This document shows positions 1-7,821 of a DNA stretch of 31,487 nt, piece after piece (the first letter of the stretch is position 1; each line of letters starts with the position of its first letter). The stretch lies in assembly GCA_035315065.1 (NCBI GenBank), contig DATFYM010000098.1, forward strand, positions 1 through 31,487, read 5' to 3'. Source of the stretch: DATFYM01 sp035315065. Its GTDB lineage: Bacteria > Acidobacteriota > Terriglobia > UBA7540. The notes under the pieces were generated by a model. The model searched no databases, was not told where the DNA came from, and worked only from the letters and a program-made list of their open reading frames with translations. Position numbers and translations under genes: made by a program.

Positions 1-1008
1 GTACAGAGATGCCTCCATGGCGCTGAATCTGCCCTCGGTCAAATCGAATTGAACGATGGGCTTACCCAAGGCCATATATTCCATGATCTTGACCATGGTG
101 GAGATATCGTTCATTCGGCACGGCTTGTCGGGATTGACGCATACATCGGCGGTGGAAAGAATCTCTAACAGTTGTTGGTTTGGAATCCGCCCCGTGAAGT
201 CGACCATGTCGTCGAGGTTTTTATCCGTGACCATTTTTCGGAGTCCAGCCAGCCCTGGTCCCCCGCCGACACAAGTGAAATGAATGTCGCGACGTCCTGA
301 GTTCTTGATGTGGAGCGCCACCTCCAGGAGGATATCCAAGCCCTCCTGAACGCTCATCGTTCCGACATAACCTATGAGGTAAGGCTTGCCGTGCTTCAGA
401 GCAGGGTTCGGGGGGACGGCTTTGAAGGTTCTCAAGTCCGGGCCGTTGCGAACCACAAACACATGTTCCGGATCGATGCCGCCCCTGGTCACCGCCAGGT
501 TTCGGTAACTACCGTTAGTGGCCATGACGACGTCGCTGAAGCGGTAGGTTAGCTTTTCAAGCCAAGACAGGCCCTTGTGGAAGACTCCCTTTTTGCCGTA
601 TTTCGAAAAATATAGCTCCGGGTTTGCGTCGTGATGATCGAAGACGTACTTGACCCCAAGAAGTTTAAACGGCAGGGCAATCAAAACAATGCTGTCGGGA
701 GGATTACATCCCTGAATCACATGAAATCCGCGCCGCAGATAGATCCACCATGTGTATAGGAACTCCCAGAACAGCGCGGATGTGTACTCGCGCAGGTAGC
801 CGAGGACACTGTTTCCTTCCGGGGGCATCGAATGCCGGTAGATATCAATCCCCTCGATAACTTCATGCCTTTGCTCGTAGCCCTTGCCCCGGGGACACAA
901 AACGGTCACCTCGTACCCGTTCTCGCGCAGCGATAAGGCTTCTTTCCACACCCGCCTGTCGAAAGGAACCGGGAGGTTTTCCACGATAATAAGGACTTTT
1001 TTCTTCAC
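1..1008 (-). CDS. Glycosyltransferase family 4 (GT4), C-terminus beyond window
   Basis: The minus strand is open from a GTG at 1008 to the window edge, giving 336 residues of a protein that continues to the left. It starts VKKKVLIIVENLPVPFDRRV, the usual opening of GT4 enzymes that build extracellular polysaccharide. It then carries a long GT-B N-terminal half, a linker near residue 220 with LIGYVGTMSVQEGLDILLE, and a nucleotide-sugar region ending in EYMALGKPIVQF (about residues 310-321), which holds the second Glu of the EX7E motif. Expected role: cytoplasmic transfer of a sugar from a nucleotide donor to a lipid-linked or capsule glycan. No ATG lies in frame just upstream and the ribosome site is weak, so the GTG start is the best choice but not certain. 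It is divergent from the fucosidase gene. Family assignment is firm; the sugar specificity is unknown. Confidence 0.88.
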   Translation of the reverse strand, partial: MKKKVLIIVENLPVPFDRRVWKEALSLRENGYEVTVLCPRGKGYEQRHEVIEGIDIYRHSMPPEGNSVLGYLREYTSALFWEFLYTWWIYLRRGFHVIQGCNPPDSIVLIALPFKLLGVKYVFDHHDANPELYFSKYGKKGVFHKGLSWLEKLTYRFSDVVMATNGSYRNLAVTRGGIDPEHVFVVRNGPDLRTFKAVPPNPALKHGKPYLIGYVGTMSVQEGLDILLEVALHIKNSGRRDIHFTCVGGGPGLAGLRKMVTDKNLDDMVDFTGRIPNQQLLEILSTADVCVNPDKPCRMNDISTMVKIMEYMALGKPIVQFDLTEGRFSAMEASLY

Positions 1009-1036
1009 GCCAAGGGTTCCCGTCGTTCTAAACAGA

Positions 1037-1123
1037 GCGACATAAGTGATTTCGCATCCGGCTGTAGCGGCGGTCTGTGACCGCCGGTCGGCGCTCATAG
1101 AGCGCCGCTACAACTTATGTCGC
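1037..1123. repeat. Cloverleaf-like palindromic intergenic repeat
   Basis: An outer 11-bp inverted repeat (GCGACATAAGT at 1037-1047 and ACTTATGTCGC at 1113-1123) encloses an inner 10-bp one (TGTAGCGGCG at 1063-1072 and CGCCGCTACA at 1103-1112). Between them two hairpins are possible, GGCGGTC/GACCGCC (1069-1085) and GGCGCTC/GAGCGCC (1090-1106), each with a 3-nt loop. The form resembles REP or MITE-like extragenic palindromes. It fills the divergent spacer between the glycosyltransferase and fucosidase genes, so it may also affect their promoters (inference). Confidence 0.75.
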
Positions 1124-1151
1124 GATGTTATAGAATGGACTGAAACCACCT

Positions 1152-2612
1152 ATGAAACTGTCATTGATCTTCCTCCTATTCGTCAGCGGCCTCAGTGCCC
1201 AAACCTACCAGCCGACTTGGGACTCCATTGACAAACGGCCCACGCCGGCCTGGTTCACCGACGCTAAGTTCGGCATCTTCATTCACTGGGGCGTCTATTC
1301 GGTGCCGGCCTATGCTCCGGTGATCCCGGGGAAGCTGGCCTACGCGGAGTGGTACTGGAACGCGATGACACGCGGCAGGGATGATGCCCAAGCGAATCCC
1401 ATCCAGACAGGCACCTGGGCCTATCACCAGAAGATGTATGGCCCGGACTTCCCCTATCAGAACTTCGCGCCGCAGTTTCGGGCCGAATTGTTCGACCCTG
1501 ATCACTGGGCCGACGTCTTTGCACGATCGGGCGCGAAGTATGTGGCGTTGACCTCGAAACATCACGAGGGATTCGCCTTGTGGCCGAGCAAGGAGGCCTC
1601 TGCGACCTGGGGGCGGCCTTGGAATGCGGTCGAGATTGGGCCCCGCCGCGATATCTTGGGCGACCTGACCGATGCGGTCCGGCGGAGGGGTCTGCGCATG
1701 GGTTACTACTATTCGCTCTACGAGTGGTACAACCCGCTGTGGCTCTCTGACAAGCCGCGCTACATCAGGGAGCACATGTTCCCGCAGTTTAAGGACCTCG
1801 TCACACGCTACAAGCCTTCCATCATTTTCAGCGACGGCGAGTGGGAACTGCCCTCCGCCGAATGGCACAGTCCCGAACTGCTCGCCTGGCTATTCAACGA
1901 GTCCCCGGTGAAGGACGAGGTGGTCATTAACGACCGTTGGGGAAGCGATTGCCGCCACAGACACGGCGGCTATTGGACTACAGAATACACGCCCGGCATG
2001 ACCGGCATGGATCATCCCTGGGAGGAAAGCCGCGGCATGGGCTTTAGTTACGGTTACAACCGTGCCGAGCGCTTGGGGCACTACCACAGTGGCCGCGAAC
2101 TCGTGATTATGCTGGTGGATCTAGTCAGCCGCGGCGGCAACCTGCTGCTGGATATCGGGCCCGATGCCGACGGCAACATCCCCGTGGTGATGGAGGAGCG
2201 CCTTCTGCAAATCGGCGCCTGGCTGAAGGTCAACGGCGAAGCGATCTATGGCACGAAGCCATGGAAAGCCACCCGGCAATGGAGCGCCGGCGAAGTTCCC
2301 AAGACCGAGTACAACAAGGAGTTCGAGACAGCCTACGATGTGACGAAGCTGGCGGCGAAGCCCGAGCCCGGCAAAGCGGGGATCGAAGCGTTCTTCACCA
2401 CGAAGGGCAGCGATCTCTTTGCGATTCTGCCGCGCTGGCCGGGCCGGAACTTTCTCCTTCAGGGTGTGGCTGGCGTCAAGTCGGTCACTCTGCTCGGGTC
2501 CACGGCGCCCTTGAAGTTTAAGGGGGTAAAGGGCGGGACATCGATCGAGCTCCCGGACCTCCCGGAAGAGCTGCTGCCGCAGCCGGCTTGGGTGTTGAAG
2601 GTGAGCCAATGA
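1152..2612 (+). CDS. Secreted alpha-L-fucosidase, GH29
   Basis: A 486-residue protein that hydrolyses terminal alpha-L-fucose from glycans, probably in the periplasm or outside the cell. Residues 1-16 form a signal peptide (MKLSLIFLLFVSGLSA). The GH29 barrel follows, with WFTDAKFGIFIHWGVYS near residues 34-50, the substrate-binding KHHEGF at 136-141 and the nucleophile motif FSDGEW with Asp228. Glu278 in TTEY is a candidate acid/base residue (inference; this residue varies in GH29). SRGGNLLLDIGPDADG near residues 328-343 is a further family signature. The C-terminal 100 residues look like the usual small beta domain. Length is normal for the family. The ATG at 1152 is chosen because it gives the signal peptide directly; no strong ribosome site is seen. 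Neighbouring genes suggest polysaccharide handling. Confidence 0.93.
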   Translation: MKLSLIFLLFVSGLSAQTYQPTWDSIDKRPTPAWFTDAKFGIFIHWGVYSVPAYAPVIPGKLAYAEWYWNAMTRGRDDAQANPIQTGTWAYHQKMYGPDFPYQNFAPQFRAELFDPDHWADVFARSGAKYVALTSKHHEGFALWPSKEASATWGRPWNAVEIGPRRDILGDLTDAVRRRGLRMGYYYSLYEWYNPLWLSDKPRYIREHMFPQFKDLVTRYKPSIIFSDGEWELPSAEWHSPELLAWLFNESPVKDEVVINDRWGSDCRHRHGGYWTTEYTPGMTGMDHPWEESRGMGFSYGYNRAERLGHYHSGRELVIMLVDLVSRGGNLLLDIGPDADGNIPVVMEERLLQIGAWLKVNGEAIYGTKPWKATRQWSAGEVPKTEYNKEFETAYDVTKLAAKPEPGKAGIEAFFTTKGSDLFAILPRWPGRNFLLQGVAGVKSVTLLGSTAPLKFKGVKGGTSIELPDLPEELLPQPAWVLKVSQ

Positions 2613-2759
2613 AGGCACTTATGATCATTTCGCCTGAGTACCAACACGATTCCGGGCGGGCGTATCGTTGCCACTCGGAAATCCTTTCCGCGGCTGCCCG
2701 CTGCGCCTGCCGTCAGCCTGATGGCCTCCGGGTACCCCGTCAACCGACCGGATTGTTCA

Positions 2760-2773
2760 CGTCACGCGTGACG
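2760..2773. other. Perfect 14-bp palindrome
   Basis: CGTCACGCGTGACG is a perfect palindrome six bases upstream of the dispersed repeat copy at 2779. It could be an operator, a hairpin at the edge of a mobile fragment, or chance. Nothing else in the surrounding gene-poor DNA explains it. Confidence 0.4.
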
Positions 2774-2778
2774 AATCA

Positions 2779-2806
2779 TTGGCAAACGCTAGCCGACCAG
2801 GGAGGA
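2779..2806 (+). repeat. Dispersed 28-bp repeat, copy 1 (copy 2 at 9175-9202)
   Basis: This stretch and 9175-9202 agree at 24 of 28 positions. In the same relative frame, copy 1 reads WQTLADQGG and copy 2 reads W*TLGD*GG, so they look like decaying pieces of one coding sequence, perhaps from a mobile element. Both lie in gene-poor DNA. The parent element is not recognised. Confidence 0.45.
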
Positions 2807-3064
2807 TCTATGACTCTCGTGAGGCGCTTGAGAGGGTGACAAGTCAGTGGTGATAAGGCGATTTCGCGCCAGGAATCCGCCGCGACCCGCGCAACGGTCA
2901 GTTTCCGATTTGGCCAAATTAACCGGCCAATCCTTTGAATCAGGCCTCCAAAATCGTAGCTGAGAAGCGTTATTCTTCTTCAGTTGGGGTTTTTCTCTCC
3001 GGAGGAGGGGCCCCGCTTCCGGCTCAGATCTTGGCAGGTCAACGCCGGGGCAGAGCCCCTATGA

Positions 3065-3301
3065 ACCACGATTCTTTTTATCCCACTTTCTGCCCCGCCG
3101 CACAAGCAGGAAACCGATTGGGCCGCAGACTGCGATAAGCTCATCCTGCGGCGATGCCCGGTTTGCGAACGCGATTCCATCATCGGTCACGGACGCCGCC
3201 GCAAGCAGGCGCACGATGAACATCACGCCTGGATTGGAATCCGACGCGGCCTTTGCCATGGTTGCGGGAAGCCAAGCCTCGGCGGCGCCCCATCAGCCCC
3301 T
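3065..3301 (+). pseudogene. Zinc-ribbon transposase-like fragment (DUF6431-like)
   Basis: A frame without a start codon opens after a TGA at 3062 and ends at TGA 3299-3301. It contains LILRRCPVCERDSIIGHG, then RRRKQAHDEHHAWIGI, then RRGLCHGCGK, which is a four-cysteine zinc ribbon with the typical spacing of the N-terminal domain of small transposase-related proteins (DUF6431-like, from memory). The expected helix-turn-helix and catalytic parts are missing: after CGK the frame loses similarity and stops. It is read as the decayed 5' end of a mobile-element gene. There is no adjacent terminal repeat that I can define. Confidence 0.6.
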
Positions 3302-3775
3302 TGAGCGGGTTAGGCGGCACCGGGAACTCCGGCTTCGAATCCAAGGGCAAGAGTCGACAGCTTCCGCTACGCACTGGCCCAAAACCACCACCTTGTGGCT
3401 CATATTGGCCAACCCGACCTCTCCGGGCGCGCATTTTCAACCTGGATAACGGAAGAAGAAAGTCGGGCTGGGAGTTCAAACTCACGATTTCGAGCAACTA
3501 ACTGTGCACATGGCCCAGAAGATTCCAGCGCCGCCCAAGGGGCGATTAACGACATAAATAACTGACCGCTAAATACTTAGACTCCGTCTCGCCCCACCCC
3601 ACTCGCGATCGGGGCCGAAGCACCTGCCGCCCAGGAGAAACTGGCAGGTGGCTTGCATTGGGGTAACAACGGGCGAAACTCGCCCACCGCGGGACGGGGC
3701 AAGGCAGATTCGACAAGCACTTTTCTCGCGGCTACGGGTAAGCGATTTCCTAAGTCCAAGACAACGGAGAAACCC
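3302..3775 (+). other. Non-coding leader upstream of the envelope gene cluster
   Basis: No convincing gene is seen. Two hairpins stand out close to the next gene: CACCTGCC (3621-3628) with GGCAGGTG (3643-3650), and GGGCG (3671-3675) with CGCCC (3681-3685) closing an AAACT loop. The stretch 3653-3775 is open in the frame of the next gene but lacks protein-like composition. The promoter of the 3776 gene presumably lies here, and the paired segments could form a structured 5' leader (inference). I could not match it to a known riboswitch. Confidence 0.35.
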
Positions 3776-4840
3776 ATGAGCCATCAACTGTCACGGCTGA
3801 TGTTGGCGCTATCGGTGTCGGCGTGTCTCCCTTCCCTTCAGGGCCTTCAGGCCGGCGAGCGGATTCGGATCGAGCCGGGGACTAAGCTCTCGGTGCGGCT
3901 CGAGCGTTCCGTCGGAACCAAAGACTTCTATGAATGGCACTCGTTTGGCGAAGTTCGAACCGTGCCAGGAACCCTAGTCCAGGACGTCGTCTCGACCGAC
4001 GGCGAACTGGCGCTAGCTGCGGGTACACACGTCAGCGTCGCCGTGCTCGAGAGCCAGCGGGCAGGGCGGGTGAAGGGACGCTCCCGTTTAAGGCTGGGTC
4101 TGTATTCGCTGGACACCGCTGATGGGGAAATAATTCCCGTTGAAGGCTACCCCACTGACATCAACGGTCGCCAGGTGGATCACGAGAACACAGCGCACGG
4201 CAAGCGCGGACTGGTTAAGGACGCAGCCGTGGACTTCGGGTCAGTCACGGTTGGAGCCGGCGCTGGCTTCGTGGCCGCGGGGCCGTTTGGAGCTGCGGTA
4301 GGGGCTGGCGGGGGTCTGCTCGTCGCAGCGATCTGGACTGTCGCCAGGCGGGGACCGAGCTTGGTAGTGCCTGCGGGCACGGTGGTGAACTTTGTGATTG
4401 GCCGACCGGTTTCGGTGGTGGCCAGCGGTGAGATCGTGAAGGACGGAGCGCAGCTTCAGCCGGAGACGTGGGGCCGCGGCGTGACGATTCCTCCTTCCGA
4501 TGACTTGCTGACGCTTGCAGACCAGCTCGACAGCAATCCCGACGCAGTGCGGCAGGATCTGCGGTCGATCAGGTTCAAAGACCGGCCAGAGGTGGATCGC
4601 ATTTTCGGCAAGTACCTGGAGGCGGTCGCGCGATTCAAGGAAGGCGACAAGGATTCCCTCAAACTCATGCGCGAGGCCTACCGCGAGGGACAGGCGTCGG
4701 CGTTGCCAGAGGGCGCGCGGGCCGAGATGGCGCGAAACCTGGTAGTGATGCTCCGCGCAACCGACCCCGACTGGGAGCGTGATCCGGTCCTTAACGATCC
4801 GCTGGTGCAAGGGGCGCTGGTTGAAGGAGTTCAACAATGA
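3776..4840 (+). CDS. Exported hypothetical protein with glycine-zipper segment
   Basis: A 354-residue exported protein. The ATG at 3776 has a GGAG ribosome site (about 3765) and gives a signal peptide cut near LQAGE; longer starts lack both. The N-terminal half reads RIRIEPGTKLSVRLERSVGT, then GTLVQDVVSTDGELALAAGT and RVKGRSRLRLGLYSLDT. This beta pattern (GT.L.VRL, then 'value set by default, raised to a property') is common in acidobacterial envelope proteins and vaguely resembles VirB10/TrbI C-domains. A Gly/Ala-rich segment at about residues 158-188 could insert in a membrane, and VVPAGTVVNFVIGRPVSV follows. The last 120 residues are helical. First gene of a five-gene cluster, overlapping the next by 4 bp. 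The molecular function is unknown. Confidence 0.75.
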   Translation: MSHQLSRLMLALSVSACLPSLQGLQAGERIRIEPGTKLSVRLERSVGTKDFYEWHSFGEVRTVPGTLVQDVVSTDGELALAAGTHVSVAVLESQRAGRVKGRSRLRLGLYSLDTADGEIIPVEGYPTDINGRQVDHENTAHGKRGLVKDAAVDFGSVTVGAGAGFVAAGPFGAAVGAGGGLLVAAIWTVARRGPSLVVPAGTVVNFVIGRPVSVVASGEIVKDGAQLQPETWGRGVTIPPSDDLLTLADQLDSNPDAVRQDLRSIRFKDRPEVDRIFGKYLEAVARFKEGDKDSLKLMREAYREGQASALPEGARAEMARNLVVMLRATDPDWERDPVLNDPLVQGALVEGVQQ

Positions 4841-5976
4841 GATACGGAACCATTCTCCTGCTGACGTGCTGGGCAGTGGCCAGCCAAGCGCAGACCCAAG
4901 ATCCCGCTTCCAGTCCGCCGCCGTCTCCGCCTGGGGACGCGGCGGCGGCACAATCCACCTCACCGCCCGCGACCGCTCAAACGCCGGCAGGCAATCCGTC
5001 CGGCTCGCCGCCGGCAACCGTTGAAACGCCGGCAAGCAATCCGTCCGGCTCGTCGCCGCCGGCAACCATTGAAACGCCGGTAAGCAATCCGTCGGACAGC
5101 GCGAACGTCCCACCGTCGGCCGCTGGCGACACTCAGGGCGCGCGCGAAATGCCGCTGGACAATCAGCCCTTCCGTGCGCGTGTCAGCCGCAAGGTCGAGG
5201 ATTACCGGGGCCGTCACCAACAGCGCGAGCACGAAATGGCGTCCTATGCCAAGGCCGGCGGCGACCCGAGCCTGGAGCGGTTCGCGGATCCAAAAATGGT
5301 CCAGGTGGAGATGGACGATGAGGCCGACCGCGAGCAAACCAGCGAGGAACTGGCGGGCGACTACAACGACCAGGCCCACGCGGTCTTCGGCAAGAGGCAA
5401 GCGGTCGAGGATTTCATTGCCAAGCGGCGCCTGAAGCTCGGCAACTTGACCAAACCGAACGGCGCCGGCGTGAGTCGTCAGGAACTCGAGCTGGCGCTTA
5501 CGAACCTCGCCCGGCAGCCGGAGTCGCCCGAGACGCTGGTGGCGATGCGCGACATTGACCGCCGCCTCTCGGAGCTTGAGCACAGCGATAAGTTGCTGCC
5601 CGCCCAAGTAGCGCAAGCCCAACAGGAAATGACGGATGCGTCGGCCGAACTCGATAGGCTGAAGCAACTCCAGAAAGCCTACGAGGGACAGGCGCAGGTT
5701 TACTCGGCAGAAGCGCTTTCCGCCCATCAGAACCGGCTGCGGCTCGCCGACCGGCTTGAATATGATCTGGTGCGCGCCCAGGTGGAAGATACGCTGGAAG
5801 AGGGCCGCCAGGCCACCGAGTCGGTGGAGCGTTTGCCGCTCAGCCCCGAAGTTCAGAACACCCTCAGCGGCTCGACGCGAGCGGCCCGGCCGGACGCCGA
5901 CTTGGAGCAGTTGCGGGACTGCCTCCGCGAGACCGGTGACGTTAAGGCTTGTCGCGGCAAGCTGCCGCAGGAGTAA
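4837..5976 (+). CDS. Exported Pro-rich/coiled-coil hypothetical protein
   Basis: A 379-residue protein whose ATG overlaps the previous stop (ATGA), so the two are translationally coupled. A signal peptide ends near SQAQ (residue 19). Residues 20-95 are a Pro/Ser/Thr-rich linker containing a tandem repeat of TPASNPSGSSPPATIE type, in DNA units of 45 and 48 bp (4981-5025, 5026-5073, partial after 5074). Residues 100-345 are rich in Glu, Gln, Arg and Leu in heptad style and should form long helices or coiled coils. The C-terminus carries two cysteines (LRDCLRETGDVKACRG), possibly a disulfide in the periplasm. No family is recognised. The linker plus coiled coil suggests a spacer or scaffold protein spanning part of the envelope (inference). 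Confidence 0.75.
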   Translation: MRYGTILLLTCWAVASQAQTQDPASSPPPSPPGDAAAAQSTSPPATAQTPAGNPSGSPPATVETPASNPSGSSPPATIETPVSNPSDSANVPPSAAGDTQGAREMPLDNQPFRARVSRKVEDYRGRHQQREHEMASYAKAGGDPSLERFADPKMVQVEMDDEADREQTSEELAGDYNDQAHAVFGKRQAVEDFIAKRRLKLGNLTKPNGAGVSRQELELALTNLARQPESPETLVAMRDIDRRLSELEHSDKLLPAQVAQAQQEMTDASAELDRLKQLQKAYEGQAQVYSAEALSAHQNRLRLADRLEYDLVRAQVEDTLEEGRQATESVERLPLSPEVQNTLSGSTRAARPDADLEQLRDCLRETGDVKACRGKLPQE

Positions 5977-5979
5977 TAT

Positions 5980-6390
5980 ATGAAATCGCGCCCAAGCAAT
6001 CGTACCCTCTTCCCCGCGGTGACTTCAGCCTGCGTTGTGCTTATCGCCGCGCTGTATCTGGCTCTTGCCCCAGGAGCAGCGGCGCAGAGCGCCGACTTCG
6101 AACCCGGCGCCCTGGGCAAGCAGCGGTCCGAGTTGTATCTAAGGGCGCTCCGCTCGCCACTTGCGGAGCTGGAGAGCGGCGTGAATCACGTTGCCGTCCT
6201 TTCCGAGACTTGCCGCGCCACGTATGGCTCGAAGGCGTGTGGCTTGACAGCGAAGCCCGTCGATTCCGACAAACTGGAAGAGTCTTATGACTACTACGTA
6301 AGGCGTCCCGTCGAAGCTCACCTCAAGTTGCAGGGAGTGAAAATCGACCGGCGAAACTGGGCGGGAACCACAACACCACCTTCCCCCTGA
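5980..6390 (+). CDS. Small exported hypothetical protein
   Basis: A 136-residue protein starting 3 bases after the previous stop, with a GGAG ribosome site about 8 bases upstream of the ATG. Residues 13-35 form a hydrophobic export signal ending in GAAAQS. The mature part is short, charged and helical, with two cysteines (ETCRATYGSKACG) that could pair, and ends in a Thr/Pro tail. No family is recognised. Operon position implies a shared role with the two preceding exported proteins. Confidence 0.65.
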   Translation: MKSRPSNRTLFPAVTSACVVLIAALYLALAPGAAAQSADFEPGALGKQRSELYLRALRSPLAELESGVNHVAVLSETCRATYGSKACGLTAKPVDSDKLEESYDYYVRRPVEAHLKLQGVKIDRRNWAGTTTPPSP

Positions 6391-6459
6391 TCCGACGCTT
6401 AGTACTATTCGGCCCGCATGGAAGGTCTCGAATAATTGGGAAAGAGCTTCCAACCCAGG

Positions 6460-6662
6460 GCGGCCTTGGGCCGCAACCAGATGGAGCGAAGTGGCTAGTG
6501 ACGAGTGGCGAGTGGCGAGCAAGAAAAATCGTCGCGAGCCGAGAAGAAGATTGGGGTTTGTAGTACAGAGGCACAGAGAGAAATGAGAAGCGCCTGGGAA
6601 AACAACGACACCTGATGTGATCTTCTCGCTTTTTCTCCGTGTCTCCGCGCCTCTGTGTTCAG
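6460..6662. repeat. Composite intergenic repeat with CAGAG-type long palindrome, copy 1
   Basis: Three parts follow each other. A hairpin GCGGCCTTGGGCCGC heads the block (6460-6474) and is followed by AACCA. The motif TCGTCGCGAGCCGAGAAGA lies at 6529-6547. A long imperfect palindrome runs from ACAGAGGCACAGAGAG (6565) to TCTCCGCGCCTCTGTGT (ends about 6658). The same hairpin, motif and palindrome recur at 30294-30467, and the palindrome alone at 16539-16662. It fills the 302-bp gap between the small exported protein and the transglycosylase gene, and may therefore separate two transcription units. Confidence 0.7.
6491..6518 (+). repeat. Heptanucleotide tandem repeat (GTGGCGA type)
   Basis: Four exact-length 7-mers in a row: GTGGCTA, GTGACGA, GTGGCGA, GTGGCGA. 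It sits inside the composite repeat region before the transglycosylase gene. Part of a window-wide set of intergenic 7-bp tandem repeats with different units. Confidence 0.7.
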
Positions 6663-6692
6663 TTCTTTCACAGCTTCATGGAAGGAGGGGAC

Positions 6693-7814
6693 ATGACCCC
6701 GGCGAGAATCGCCTCTATTTCGATATGTTTCGTTGCGGCCGGAGTTGGGTGCTGTTTTCTGACGCGGGCAACGCTGGGAGGCTCGCCGCAACAGGTATCG
6801 AGCCAGCCACGCTCGCCGCATAGCAGGCGGTCTGATGCGGCGAAGCACGCTTGGCACTCGGTTCCGGCCTCGACGCCGCCCGAAACCGAGATCATACCCC
6901 CGCCTCCACCTGCCTTGCCGCCCGCAACTTCACTTGGATTCGGCCCCGAGGGAAATCACGCCGAGGCTGCCCCTGCAAGCTCGGAGGTAAGATCTCCTTT
7001 CCGTTTGTTTGTCGGTGCCGGCGCGCATTGGAGGCAATTCGCGACCTGGAAGCAGGCGCCCACCGTAAGCGGTGGCCAGCGCGAGCATGCGAAGGCTAGC
7101 GAACCCGAAGCCCACCGTATCCGCGACGAGCTTGAGCGTCTGCGCGACAACAGGGGTGCGCGTCAAGCTTTCTACGACGAGTTGCGTCGGACCCTGGAGG
7201 AGGTACGCAACAATACCGCGCCCAGGGGCGCAGCGGTCGCGAGCCCTGAGCCGTCACCCGTTGTCGGCCTCACTCGCGAGGCTCCCGACGAACCTTCTCA
7301 GGCCCCAGCTTCCAGTGACCTTCATCAACCCCGGCCGTCAGGCGTTGGCTCTCCGCAAGCCTGGCGGGATTCAAGCAGCAGTGCCATCGACCGCGCTGCC
7401 TACCGGCGCGTCGTCCGCTGGGCAAAAGCCAACGGCACCCCAGTGCCTCTTGCCTTGGCTGTGGCGTGGATGGAGTCGCACCTTGAGACCTATCCGCCCC
7501 AGGGCGCCGCCGGCGAAGTGGGGATGTACCAGATTATGCCGGCGCGCTGCGAGGCGGAAGGCTGGCCCTCGGAGCGTCTGAAGGAGCCGGAATTCAACGC
7601 CTGGATGGGAACGCTCCTGCTGGCTCGCTACTACGGGGAAGAGGGGGACTGGGCGCGCGCCGCCGCCAAGTACGTGGCCGGCCCTGGAGTCTTTGAGAAA
7701 AAGTACTCGAAGGACATGTGGACCTACATCAACTGGTATTCGAATTCCGTGAACAGCTATGCCGATTACTTCTCCCGTTACGCGAGCTGGGCTCCGGACG
7801 CGCGGGCCGGGTGA
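6693..7814 (+). CDS. Membrane-anchored SLT-type lytic transglycosylase
   Basis: A 373-residue protein predicted to cleave the MurNAc-GlcNAc bond of peptidoglycan without water, locally opening the cell wall. The ATG at 6693 follows an excellent AAGGAGGGG ribosome site; an ATG at 6678 overlaps that site and is rejected. Residues 4-30 are a hydrophobic anchor or signal. A long Pro/Ala/Ser-rich and charged linker runs to about residue 230. The C-terminal SLT domain has the catalytic Glu261 in LALAVAWMESHLE, then GAAGEVGMYQIMP and the late WARAAAKYVAGPG block (the usual 'A..AYNAGPG'). Unlike its neighbours its function is recognisable, and it suggests that the cluster places something across the cell wall. 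VirB1-like roles are possible, but no secretion ATPase is in the window. Confidence 0.85.
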   Translation: MTPARIASISICFVAAGVGCCFLTRATLGGSPQQVSSQPRSPHSRRSDAAKHAWHSVPASTPPETEIIPPPPPALPPATSLGFGPEGNHAEAAPASSEVRSPFRLFVGAGAHWRQFATWKQAPTVSGGQREHAKASEPEAHRIRDELERLRDNRGARQAFYDELRRTLEEVRNNTAPRGAAVASPEPSPVVGLTREAPDEPSQAPASSDLHQPRPSGVGSPQAWRDSSSSAIDRAAYRRVVRWAKANGTPVPLALAVAWMESHLETYPPQGAAGEVGMYQIMPARCEAEGWPSERLKEPEFNAWMGTLLLARYYGEEGDWARAAAKYVAGPGVFEKKYSKDMWTYINWYSNSVNSYADYFSRYASWAPDARAG

Positions 7815-7821
7815 AATCAGG

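Larger units (their letters stand above)
2609..2839 (+). other. Short unrecognised reading frame overlapping the fucosidase stop
   Basis: An ATGA overlap with the fucosidase stop opens a 76-codon frame beginning MKALMIISPEYQHDSGRA, a start that looks like a genuine protein N-terminus. After about 30 residues the composition becomes poor and it ends in sequence shared with the repeat at 2779-2806. It may be the head of a gene broken by a frameshift or by repeat insertion. No function is assigned. Confidence 0.3.

Noticed and set aside
3653..3775. Longer start for the 3776 gene
   Set aside because: It adds 41 residues without a ribosome site and buries the signal peptide.
3671..3775. A c-di-GMP or cobalamin riboswitch in the leader
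   Set aside because: Short words such as GGGGCAA and GGCAGGTG occur, but their order and spacing do not match the conserved cores.
4241..5113. A 290-codon minus-strand frame
   Set aside because: It spans two coupled plus-strand exported genes and its repeats are only the complement of their Pro-rich linker.
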